Part shown: positions 33,691 through 42,419 of the stretch, piece after piece
Position numbering within the stretch: the stretch's first letter is position 1
Layout of the letters: each line of letters begins with the position of its first letter
From: Portevinia maculata
Taxonomy: Eukaryota; Arthropoda; Insecta; Diptera; Syrphidae
NCBI GenBank assembly: GCA_949715645.1
Contig: OX454527.1
Location: 82,449,610-82,513,609 of the forward strand
Reading direction: 5' to 3'
DNA: 64,000 nucleotides
Notes under the pieces: model-generated
Told to the model about the DNA's origin: nothing
The model's database searches: none
The model's input: only the letters and a program-made list of their open reading frames with translations
Made by a program: the position numbers and the translations under genes

Positions 33691-34085
33691 GAGGAGTGAT
33701 GCCCTATTGCGAAAAGTAGCCCTAAAAAGTCCTGGATCACACAAATGCAGCAACACCAGCATTTAAAACACGGGAGGCCTGCCGCTATTTTCTGCAGTCG
33801 AACCGGCGAACTCCACAGGCGGACCAGTAGCGATGCAGTTAAGTGGAAGGGTTATGATCCCTTTAATCCGAATCATAGCCACACCGCCATTCAAGGAAAT
33901 ATTTATAAGGTTAAATGGTAATTATAAGGTTAAAGTTAAATTTAGAGCTTCCGCATAAGTACCACTAATCTAGAAAAACCTACCTTGCTAATTTTAAATT
34001 AATTTTGATACTTTTTTGTCTGGTATGTAAGCTGATATTCAATAATCAATAAAATTTGAATTTAAAAGTCAAAAATCAAAGTGTG
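33691..34085 (+). repeat. LINE 3' region, copy 2 of 2
   Basis: The segment 33905-34085 matches 15490-15692. Upstream (33691-33905) is unassigned sequence that may be the end of the LINE that owns this tail (GGGTTATGATCCCTTTAATC). Confidence 0.5.
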
Positions 34086-34510
34086 TTCTAAACAAAAAAG
34101 TCACCATTCAAATCCCTCCGGGTACCAGTAACACCTAAACTTTTGTCCCACTACCCCACCTCTTGCGAAGTTCTGACAAACATCCCAGAGCATCAGTTGT
34201 CGTAAGAAGCTTATCAAATTTTCCGCTCGGATTCGACTTTAAATTGTAGGTCCCTTTCACTAATCACAAGCAAGTGGTTGGAGAAGCTAGGTTTTAGGCC
34301 CTATATGAGCCGTTAATACCTTGCATTGAAATTTCAATAAATTAACAACGTTCAATATTTTTTGAAGCTTGTGACCTATTTTATGGGAAAAAGTAAGCCT
34401 TCTGATAAGTCCTCGACTAAATTGTTTCGCGATTGCTAACGGTACATCGATAACCAGACCTTACAAAAGGCAGTCCAAAGGCATCAAATCAGCGTACGGC
34501 TTCAGCCAAG
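34086..34510. other. Unassigned spacer
   Basis: No frame, repeat end or RNA gene recognised. Confidence 0.4.
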
Positions 34511-34639
34511 CATCATCATCATCACCTTAACGATTTATTTGACTTTTATTGAACTTAGTGCGGAAATGTTTGATTACGAGGTGAACGATTTGACACATAG
34601 CCATGGTGCTGGAACCATAGATTCCCAAAGTTTAATTGA

Positions 34640-35250
34640 ACAGTTTAAGGTTAGGAAAAATCGACTGGTGTCGGGCTCAGGTGATAACTTTTTACGAAAC
34701 CAACAATATTCTGTCAAACATGACGCCTAGGTACTGATAATTAATCATTTGGCGATTAATTATGACAGGCCTTTCGCCTGAAACTGAGTTTTTGCAGACC
34801 AATTAATTTGTATCTACTGTCATAATTATGCAGCTCATCAAAGATGTATAACAACAAACCGTTTATTTCGTGAATTTCTTTTGCACTCTTACGAATCTGA
34901 GTTAGTGAATGGCATTTATGGTAAATCGCAAATGATCGATGAATTTATGCTAAATTGACCAACGAGCACTGGGCAACTTTAAGGCTATATATATTTCGGA
35001 AGTCTTTGCTATTATGCATAAGCCCAACATAGGGTTAGACTTATTGTCAAACATGATTAAAAACGACTGCAGATATTTTTTTTATCCGAGAAAATAATGT
35101 TAAATCATCGGCGAATGTGAAAACTTCACAGAATTGAAATATTTCGTGGACATCATTGACAAATAAAATAAATAACAACGTGCCCAGATGACTACCTTTA
35201 CCTTGCGGAACACCTGTGGTTACTTCAGGAGACATTCACAAAAAGTGACC
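34640..35250 (-). pseudogene. CR1/Jockey-type RT fragment
   Basis: The minus-strand frame 35235-35047 reads VTTGVPQGKGSHLGTLLFIL and VFTFADDLTLFSRI, the PQG turn and catalytic FADD box of a LINE RT. Further on, PVIINRQMINYQYLGVMFD (about 34780-34720) is the thumb-region YLG motif, in a different frame. Only this RT core survives. Confidence 0.65.
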
Positions 35251-35608
35251 GTGTGGTGTGGATTTCATGTTGGAGTTCTGATTGAACCCTTTTCGCTGAA
35301 CTTCCGAAACTTTACATGAACTGCGTGGTCACAAAACGTTTTCACAAGGCTTATGCTTTAATAAACGGTACTTCACAGAGATCCCCAACAGAGAAGCATG
35401 GGCTAGCATTTCCCTTCAAATAGACATAACGGAACGAAGTGGTATACGAATTGTTCTTAAATGCAATCGGGTGCGGGAGCTGGTCTATTCGGACCAAACA
35501 AAAGCATCACAATACCTATGCGAAAAAACACCAGTGTATATCAAGCTGACCTCTACGCCATTCAAGAATGAGCCTGAGGCATTTGCAACAAAGGCCCCAA
35601 CATCTATA
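35251..35608. other. Unassigned spacer
   Basis: A 70-codon plus-strand frame runs into the Tc1-like element. Nothing recognisable. Confidence 0.35.
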
Positions 35609-35610
35609 TA

Positions 35611-35842
35611 CACTTCGCTTCAACTGAATAAGCACAAACATTTTCTAAGCTACGTTGTCCATTTTTTTAAAATTGTGCCGTAATATATCATTTGATGATG
35701 CAAACTGTTTGTTTATGATGTTGAAAAAATAAATCGAAAAGAATAATTCAAAAAGTACAGCTATTTTTTCCCTGTTTCCCTTGCAAAGCATTCAATATGG
35801 AAAAATGCAATTTTATTTTGCGTCAACTGAATAGACACAAAT
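35611..35842 (+). repeat. Left long terminal inverted repeat of the Tc1-like element
   Basis: Inverted match of 37192-37427 with a few indels. Outer and inner direct motifs at 35617 and 35820 are about 200 bp apart, the expected paired transposase sites. Confidence 0.85.
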
Positions 35843-35929
35843 ATTGAAATTGGAAATAAAAGTTATTGGGATTAAATGAAACAAGTTTTTGTAGTGGGTA
35901 CTGTCGCCTTTATTCGTAATAGTTTTGTA

Positions 35930-37085
35930 TATTCGATCCAGCGAAATTTCCCTCCAGGCCAATTTAATGGCTGCAATAAGGGATTCTCTGTCCTCAAACT
36001 GACGGCCAGACTTATAACCTTTTAGTACTAATCATCCTCAAACGTTTTTATAAGGCTCAGGTCCGGTGAGTACGGCGGCCATTGAAGCAATTCCACATTC
36101 TGCTCCTCTATCCAATTTTCTCCTATGCGCGCCGTGTTGATGCGGGCGTTGTCCTGCTGAAAAGTCCAGTTTATGGGTCCAAAAATGCCTGAAAATTTAG
36201 GGAAATTTCTTTTCGATTTTCCTTTATTGCAGTCATTTTTAAGGTGTGGAACTCAAGCTCAACAGTGCCATAATAGCTAACTGCTCCCCATACCATATTA
36301 AACCAACGACCATACCACGTCGAGTTAATCGGTTCTCGTCAGATCACCGCAATTAAACGACGTTGGGCGCGGTTAGTACATAGATGGGGGACCGTTTGAG
36401 AACAACCGCGTGTCGTTGGCCAGTCCCATCTACAGAGTTGAGGTAGATAATACATACGTGGTATCACAATGGACCTAATTGGTCTAAGTGTGTCGGTTTC
36501 TGCCCACAGCCACATAAACCTAACCTAACCTAACCCATACCATAACACCACCTTCTCGACCATGACACCGCGCTAAAAATCGTTCTTCTTTCCTCACATG
36601 GTAAAAGTAATAATTAAACCCATCAGGGGCATCAAAATTAAACTTCTTCTCATCCGAAAAAACTACGTGACGCCATTCATTTTTAAAACTCATATGGAAT
36701 CTAGAGCATTCTAAGCGCATACACTTCCGTTTCTCGTTAAGTGGTGGTTTCTTTTGAATTTTCATCCATTTTAGATGTTTGGCACTATTGATAACCCTTC
36801 GCACTGTTAAAACGCTTGCAGTAACATCGGCTTTCTGCTCTATTTTTGCCGCAGAGTCGCAGGAATTGGAAGCACATCTCAAAATTGCTCTTGGATCAAC
36901 TGCTGTTGTTGCCGTTTTTTGACCTCCTTTCATGTTTTTTCCGTACGAATCTTTGCTTCTTAAATAAGAATAGACCATACTAAAACTTTGTATAATTTTG
37001 TCAGATATAGAACGCCCGGTCCTTGTTCGTTTAGTAAATCGATTTTAGCTCTTTCAACACTATTTAGAGATTTTGATCTACCCAT
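35930..37085 (-). pseudogene. Tc1-like transposase, split by a SINE and frameshifted
   Basis: Minus strand: MGRSKSLNSVERAKIDLLNE starts at ATG 37085-37083. A shift near 37020 leads to the frame 36978-36545 with the second helix-turn-helix (VRRVINSAKHLKWMK), first catalytic Asp in VVFSDEKKFNFDAPDG and EGGVMVW. The SINE interrupts here. After it, GAVSYYGTVELEFHTLKM resumes (about 36285-36230), then WTFQQDNARINTA with the second Asp, and LLQWPPYSPDLSLIKTFEDD. The spacing fits DD34E, but the Glu position is Lys, so catalysis would be lost even without the insertion. Confidence 0.8.
36298..36533 (+). mobile_element. 5S-rRNA-headed SINE (SINE3-like) with LINE-like tail
   Basis: Flanked by an 11-bp direct repeat CCCATACCATA (36287-36297 and 36534-36544), which shows retrotransposition into the Tc1-like transposase. 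The head (about 36303-36422) follows 5S rRNA from CCAACGACCATACCACG through GATCACCGCAATTAAACGAC and TTAGTACATAGATGGGGGAC to CGCGTGTCGTTGGCC, nearly the full ~120 nt. The tail contains CGTGGTATCACAATGGACCT, shared with the LINE end at 40.4 kb, and finishes with three to four CCTAA units. Pol III internal promoter elements of 5S would drive it; partner LINE machinery would move it. Confidence 0.85.
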
Positions 37086-37191
37086 TTTTCTTTGAAATAC
37101 AATTAATCAAATAAAATTCACTTAAAGCACTTCAACTGTTGATCTAATGTGTCAATCTCCACAGAATACTCATAAGCAGTGAAAATAATGA

Positions 37192-37427
37192 CCTTGTGTC
37201 TATTCAGTTGACGCAAAATAAAACTGCGTTTTTCCATATTTAATGCTTTGCAAGAGAGCCAGAGAAAAATTAGCGGTACTTTTTGAGTTATTACTTCTGA
37301 TTTATTTTGTCAACATCATAAGCAAACAGTTAGCATCATCAAATGATATATTACGGCACAATGTTTTCAAAAAAATGGACAACGTAGCTTAGAAAATGTT
37401 TGTGCTTATTCAGTTGAAGCGGAGTGT
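37192..37427 (-). repeat. Right long terminal inverted repeat of the Tc1-like element
   Basis: Inverted partner of the left repeat, with inner motif at 37194-37214 and outer motif at 37402-37420. The last eight bases (CGGAGTGT) were duplicated by a hAT insertion. Confidence 0.85.
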
Positions 37428-38086
37428 CAGAGGCGGACTAACCAGGGGGCGGAAGGGGCGGCCCGCCCCGGGCCTCCTGTGTTGGGGGCCCCCAAATCCT
37501 TTCTATACTAATACTATAAAGAGGAAAGATTTGATTGTTAGTTTGTTTTGAATAGGCTCCGAAACTACTGGACCGATTTAAAAAATTGTTTTACTATTAG
37601 AAGCCGACATTATACCTGGTGAACATAGGCTATTTTTACCGCGGGAAAATGCTTCATTCCTACGGAAAAACGGGTAATATGACAACGGGTAGGGTTGTGA
37701 CCGATATTATTAGTATTCATTAAGATATCCTTACTATAATAAAACTGTAACTTTTTGTCTGGCTGTAAGGTGTTTGACCGGATTTGATTAAAAAAGTACT
37801 GCACGATATTGATTCCGGTTTTAACAGTTGCATTGAAAACTGTCGAGATTTCTCGAATGCTTTCTAGCTCCTACCTATGGAATGACTCATCCAAATGAAA
37901 TAGGATTTTTATAATACAAAGTTCAATTATGTACAAAGATTTTAAGATATAAATCAACCTTGTAGTTTATCCTGAAGTTGAACAATAAGCATTAAGCTAT
38001 AAATTTTATACACTTCAAAAAAAGTGAAAATACATATAATATTCTGATAAAGGAAGGATTAAGGGTAAATTTTTCTCAATATGCCG

Positions 38087-38224
38087 TTGTCGTATGTGAC
38101 GGTTTAACCAAAACTGCTGGTTACCCATACATACGACAAAATAATCACACATACCTACGACAAAAATAAAACAAATTTAAATGTTGATACGAGTAGTATA
38201 TTATATACGACAATATAAAAACAT
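38087..38224. promoter_or_regulatory. Left cluster of CATACGACAA motifs
   Basis: Four sites: 38087-38097 (inverse), 38130-38139, a CCTACGACAA variant at 38154-38163, and a TATACGACAA variant at about 38213-38222. Probable transposase binding cluster by position. Confidence 0.55.
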
Positions 38225-38619
38225 ACTTATGTAGGTACCTATTTATTTAAAAACAAAAATAAAATCAGATTTATTTTTTCAATTATTTATTTTCTGTTAA
38301 ATTTTTTTTTTTTTAATCTCAACAAACTTAAAATAAACAAAAGCAAAAATAAAAAGTTATAATTCTAAAAAAATAAATAATTCATTCATTATTCCATCAG
38401 GTAAAAAATACTTTCGTGTCTAAGCATTAAAGTATTCGTAAGTTTAAAAAAAATCACATTTTTTAGGTCACAGTGCAGTTGATTTTTAAATATTAATTTA
38501 ATTAACATTTAAGTAGGAACAAAAATACTCTTTATAAAAATCAAAGTTTTAATTAATTTTTAAAATTGCACGATAAAATGTTTTATCTTCAATTTTATCG
38601 AGATATGGAATCATACTTT

Positions 38620-39369
38620 TTATATCATTTTTTTTTTGTTGGAGTCGATGGCCTTTGATGGAGCTATACGAAGCTCTTTTTGCCAAAAATTTGCGTCGGT
38701 TCGGTTTTGAAAACGTCCGGTGATTTTGGTCAAATCATAATAAGTGCAAAACGCTTCTTTAAATGAAGTCTTACATCCTATTTTATAAGTATTCTCCCTT
38801 CGTTGTAAATTAGAGTTTCGACTTTAAAGAACTGGATCTGCTTATAAGTCAGGTTTTCAGACTTGAAAGCATAGTTTTTAAAATCCTTTTGGTTCATTTG
38901 CAAAATTTTTAAATTAACGTTCGGAAAATTCATTTTTTTGAAAAGGCAAAGTAACTTGTCTGGGTATTTCGACATTTCGTAAATATTTTTCAATGACGCT
39001 GTGGACACAGTATACTTTTTGCAAGCAAGAATGTCCTGGCTCACAAAACTTTTGCGGTATTTCTTTGATCATTGAATTTGTATGGTCATAAAGGAATTGT
39101 AGGATAGCAGTCGATGTTATTCGGTTTCTATTTTGTGGAACGCATGAATCACTCCACAAAATATTTTTTTTCATATTCGGGTGGTCGTCTACAACCTTGT
39201 TTAAGATTTTAATTAATGCACTGGCGATATCATTTCCAGACCGCCCGCTTACAGTTTCATTCCAAATAACGCAGTATGTCACTTTTACGGAGCCGGGTAT
39301 GATTAGTGTACCAGTGAGATTGTAAACACAAAGTTTTCTTTTCAGTCTGTGCTTTATCTTATGAGACAT
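38620..39369 (-). pseudogene. Sola-like transposase remnant
   Basis: The frame 39369-38914 reads LKRKLCVYNLTGTLIIPGS, CVIWNETVSGRSGNDIASAL, ILWSDSCVPQNRNRITSTAI and ends with a GHS and HSVIEKYLRN pair. These align with boxes of the 766-codon frame at 12.2-14.5 kb (WHEGESGRGANEI, YSDNCCGQQKNKF, GHS...HSVIERT). The overlapping frame 39044-38778 continues the C-terminus (ACKKYTVSTASLKNIYEMSK). The N-terminal half is missing. The Gly-Gln of the CGQ box is Pro-Gln here and the GDAA segment is altered, so it is not expected to work. Confidence 0.65.
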
Positions 39370-39702
39370 ACGACAAACGTTTACTCTATTTCAATAAAAT
39401 ATTGTCGTATGTGGCTTAAAAATGACACACACGACAATCATTTACCAAACTTTCACTGAATAGATTTTATATAAAAAAAAATGTCGTATGTTTTTATTTT
39501 GTCGTATGTGTAGCATTTTGTATACACATACGACAAAGAAATACTTAAATGTTGGCGACCTTGCACATACGACAACTTTTAACGATATTATTTTGGAAAC
39601 TAAGGCAGATATCGGAAAACGGATTTCACTAGGTGGTAGAGAAAAATTTAAATAACAAAACTGCATTTAAATCTCAAAACCTCAATTTTAAACATACGAC
39701 AA
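39366..39702. promoter_or_regulatory. Right cluster of CATACGACAA motifs
   Basis: About eight sites in both orientations: 39366, 39402, 39427 (CACACGACAA), 39482, 39500, 39526, 39565 and 39692. The first overlaps the 5' end of the transposase remnant, so sites could also affect its promoter. Function inferred. Confidence 0.55.
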
Positions 39703-39879
39703 TATTTTATCCAGGCGACGAAATGTGAACTGAATAAAAAGCTTGTAAAACTAAATTTTTTTTAAAGCTGGGGGCCTCATTCAGCTTTGCCGCCTCGGGC
39801 CTCTGGCGGGCTTAGTCCGCCACTGTGGAGTATATTTACGAACGTTCAAGTAGCTACAAATGCCCTAAGCACACAATAC

Positions 39880-40380
39880 CGTTCACTCCATATAACTGCA
39901 CTGTTTTAACTCACTTCGAACAACACCAAACTATGATGGGTTCTGGGCCATAAAAGCTTTGAAGGAAATGGCAAATCCGACGTTCTGCGCAGAAAGGGTT
40001 CAGAGACTCACTTGAAAGTTCCCGAACCCCCTTTGCTGCACTCCTAGATCGCCAGCAATCGCAACTATAAAGCGCTTTGAAAATAATAAAATATATTTCT
40101 TATTGGGAGAACATCCCAGGTCTTACAACGGCCTCTTAATAAAAATGCTAGTAGATATCTAAATCTGGGCAGCCATGATTATAAACAACTTAGCAGATTA
40201 TCTTACTGCTCACTACAGCTTACGATACGATACAGCCGAACACATGTTATGTGAATGTCCAGTCTTTAATGGAATACAGTTCAGGCTTGTATTTAACGAA
40301 TTCGTTCAGAGGATTTAAAATGAGTTTGCACTACGTTCAATCGGAGTTGCCACTAACACTTTTATGAAGTTGCATTTCAA
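39880..40380 (+). pseudogene. RNase H and C-terminal LINE fragment
   Basis: Nucleotide match with 59250-59600: GGGTTCTGGGCCA, TTTTGAAGGCAA-like, CCCGAACCCCCTTTGCTGCA, then CAGCAATCGCAACTATAAAG and a run ending in GCCGAACACATGTTATGTGA (AEHMLCECP). Frames are destroyed. It ends where a minus-strand LINE end begins (about 40385). Confidence 0.55.
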
Positions 40381-40384
40381 GTTT

Positions 40385-40975
40385 TGGTTGGGTCCATTGT
40401 GATACTACACGGATCTATCTTCTTCCTACTCGTTGAACCAGTTGGAGCTTTTAATGAAGCTTGAAAGGCTTTTAAAGCCGATGTTTATGAGATCGTTGAG
40501 ATCATTGCGAAAGAAAGATCCTAAATGGAGTTTTCGTCTTTGAGAGAGAGGAGGGCATGTGTAGAGAAGGTGGAGAATAGTCTCCTCTTCATCCTCGTCC
40601 AAGCAGCTTCTGCAGAAGTCATTTGTATAGACGCCAAACCTTGTTGCATGCGTGATAGTGTCCGATGATTACACCAATTGTAGCACCAATGTGTAGTCTG
40701 TTCAGAGATGTGAAACACTTAGAGGTTTTTTAGATCCAGCTTTGGCCAAATCTCTTTTGTCCCTAGACAAGGGTTGCCAATTGTCCACCTAAGGTTAGTT
40801 CTCTCAATGGCCTCCCTCATAAATATGAGTTTGCATGTAGCAATTGGAATGCCTAAGGAACCTTTATCAGGTAGAAGGGGCAGTATGGTTCCATTTCTTG
40901 CGAGTTCAGCCCTAAAATTCCGTGGAGTATCTCTGTGTCCCGGCACCCAGCATAGGTGAATGTTTCAAATTCAGA
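40385..40975 (-). pseudogene. LINE 3' end with RNase H C-terminus; shares tail with the 5S-headed SINE
   Basis: Minus strand: WVPGHRDTPRNFRAELARNG at the start, then GIPIATCKLIFMREAIERTN, KEIWPKLDLKNL, and a C-terminal zinc-finger-like part in shifted frames (CRSCLDEDEEETI region near 40625-40560). The 3' end reads GTGTAGTATCACAATGGACC at about 40420-40400, matching the SINE tail at 36453. RNase H places it in the I-like group. 5'-truncated near 40975. Confidence 0.65.
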
Positions 40976-41097
40976 AAAGTAAGTTAATTTTCAAAAATCG
41001 GACCGGAGGGAGTTCAAGAGTGCAGCGAGTGCCAGGGGAGTACAAATACTGCCTTAGTACTCACTTGGACAGCCCTGCTTGGCATATGTGATAAGTG

Positions 41098-41185
41098 GTT
41101 CCAACAAGATGGTGGCCCATGCCACATACCTGTTCAAAAAACTGATCTATTGAATCGTGAATGGTCTATTAAACGTAGACGAATT
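41098..41185 (+). pseudogene. Mariner-type transposase scrap
   Basis: Plus-strand reading KWFQQDGGPCHIPVQKTDLL contains the FQQDG(A)xxH box that carries the second catalytic Asp of mariner/IS630 transposases. Only about 30 codons are readable and no ends are visible. Confidence 0.4.
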
Positions 41186-41302
41186 TCTTTTATGTTACTT
41201 TAGGTTAAGTCGTTGATTTGTCCCAACAAGCCAACAACGTGAGCAGCTTAGGAGAAGCTTAGGAACGCGAAATTGCCAACGTTCATATGTTTTTTTTGTT
41301 GT

Positions 41303-41480
41303 TTTTTATAACTTGCTTGCGCTAGAGAGGGTTTTCTGTAAATTTTACAGTACCCTCATTGTGGTAATCAAGCAGCACCTAGCAATGGCGTATTTCATTG
41401 CATGCTTTTCGGTGCTAATAGAGATATAGGAAAGAAGTGTTTTGGTATCTGTGTGGAAGAGCGGTGAAAATTTGACTAAA
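41303..41480 (-). mobile_element. tRNA-SINE 3' part, copy 1
   Basis: Shares with 63640-63830 the order T-run, ATAAYTTGCTTRCGCTA, CAGTACC, CAGCACCT, GTATTTCATTGCATGCTTTT, CGGTGCTA, AGAGATA and GGAAAGAAGTGTTT. In the complete copy at 62.6-62.9 kb this is the 3' half opposite the tRNA-like head, so here only the tail half is present on the minus strand. Confidence 0.6.
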
Positions 41481-41569
41481 AAGAATCCTTCACTGCAAAC
41501 GTGCTCGGGGTGGTCGTGTGAACTAAACTTGGAGTAAATCTGTGCCCGATATCTCAATTATTCTGTGTC

Positions 41570-42400
41570 CGTGTTTTATTTAAACAGAAATTACTCTCTC
41601 TGCGTAGAAGTAGGGCAGTAGTGGTGCTCTGCTTTCCACAATGTTCAAATTGATAAATTAGTATCATACTTTTACTCATCGTTTCTTGTAACATCTAAGC
41701 ATCTCGTTTATTCTCCACTCCACTCCACCCCAGAAAAATCCTGGAGTACCGCTATAGCTGCTTACACATCCAAAGCACATGGCGGCGGCATCCCACCTTC
41801 TCTGAAACCATTTTATGCACATCTGGTTTTACGGATACGAACATTTTTGATTTGCTGTTAAAGAATGAATAGCGAGGCTTTGATTACCTTCTTTATTTTG
41901 AACTTCAACGGTAATCATAACCCTCCTACTTTACTGCATTCTAAAGGTCTGCATATGGTGCACTCAAAAAAGTATCTGCATAACTCCCAATTTCGGATCG
42001 CTTTCTCAATAATTATGTCAATAAATGCTGTGATGCTGTTGCATTTTTGTGAACCAGTAATTTTAGGGTCTGCATCGTTTTTAACGATCTGTACCCGTGC
42101 ATTCCTCTGTTATTTATTATAAAATAAATATTGGACATTTACGTCTCATTCAGGGGCTGAAACCTAGCTTCTCTACCAAATGGCTTGGGGTAAGTGGAAG
42201 CTTTGTTGATTCTTGTTTGGTATTCCTTTTGCAACACCGGTGGTTTCCAGTCCTGACAACCCTCGGATTTCCATGCACACTTGCGGCACAAATTCAAGAT
42301 ATTGAATGTTTTGCTAAGTTCGCCTGAATGTTAAAATCTGATTCATCTGATATTTTAAGTCAAGCCCTGAACGCGATAACCATCTAGGGTTCTTTACCCA
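41570..42400. other. Unassigned spacer
   Basis: Two frames of 85 and 76 codons without recognisable motifs. No repeat end seen. Confidence 0.35.
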
Positions 42401-42419
42401 CCTTACCCAGCCTTAATCT

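Larger units (their letters stand above)
35611..37427 (-). mobile_element. Tc1-like transposon with long IR/DR ends, interrupted by a SINE
   Basis: Long terminal inverted repeats of about 230 bp (35611-35842 and 37192-37427) match with scattered differences. Each repeat has an outer motif (GCTTCAACTGAATAAGCACA at 35617) and an inner related motif (GCGTCAACTGAATAGACACA at 35820), the IR/DR plan known from several Tc1-family elements. TA precedes the left end at 35609. The right TA is found at 39833-39834, on the far side of a hAT inserted in the last bases. A transposase gene lies between on the minus strand, split by a SINE. Confidence 0.85.
38087..39702 (-). mobile_element. Degraded Sola-like element with clustered CATACGACAA motifs
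   Basis: The outermost motifs TTGTCGTATGT (38087-38097) and ACATACGACAA (39692-39702) form a short inverted repeat. Between them lie a minus-strand transposase remnant and about ten more copies of the motif in both orientations, four on the left and eight on the right overall. No clear 4-bp duplication flanks it. The relation to the 11.7-15.5 kb element rests on the protein boxes. Confidence 0.6.
37428..39825. mobile_element. hAT transposon inserted in the Tc1-like right end, 2.4 kb
   Basis: The left end CAGAGGCGGACTAACCAGGG and the reverse complement of the right end CAGTGGCGGACTAAGCCCGC form a hAT-type terminal inverted repeat, followed on each side by GC-rich CCCGCC/GGGCCTC sequence. Flanks are CGGAGTGT (37420-37427) and TGGAGTAT (39826-39833), 6 of 8 matching, as expected for an 8-bp duplication. 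I see no hAT transposase; the middle is occupied by a degraded Sola-like remnant. Confidence 0.8.

Noticed and set aside
35047..35235. Short frame as an independent small gene
   Set aside because: Its residues are RT motifs of a decayed LINE.
36303..36422. Functional 5S rRNA gene
   Set aside because: The 5S-like segment has many substitutions, sits inside an 11-bp duplication and continues into a SINE tail, so it is retroposed.
36513..36536. Telomere-type (TTAGG)n sequence
   Set aside because: Only three to four CCTAA units, located exactly at the SINE 3' end before the target duplication; flies also lack TTAGG telomeres.
39366..39702. CRISPR-like array from the CATACGACAA repeats
   Set aside because: The motifs are 10-12 bp, in both orientations and irregularly spaced, in eukaryotic transposon context.
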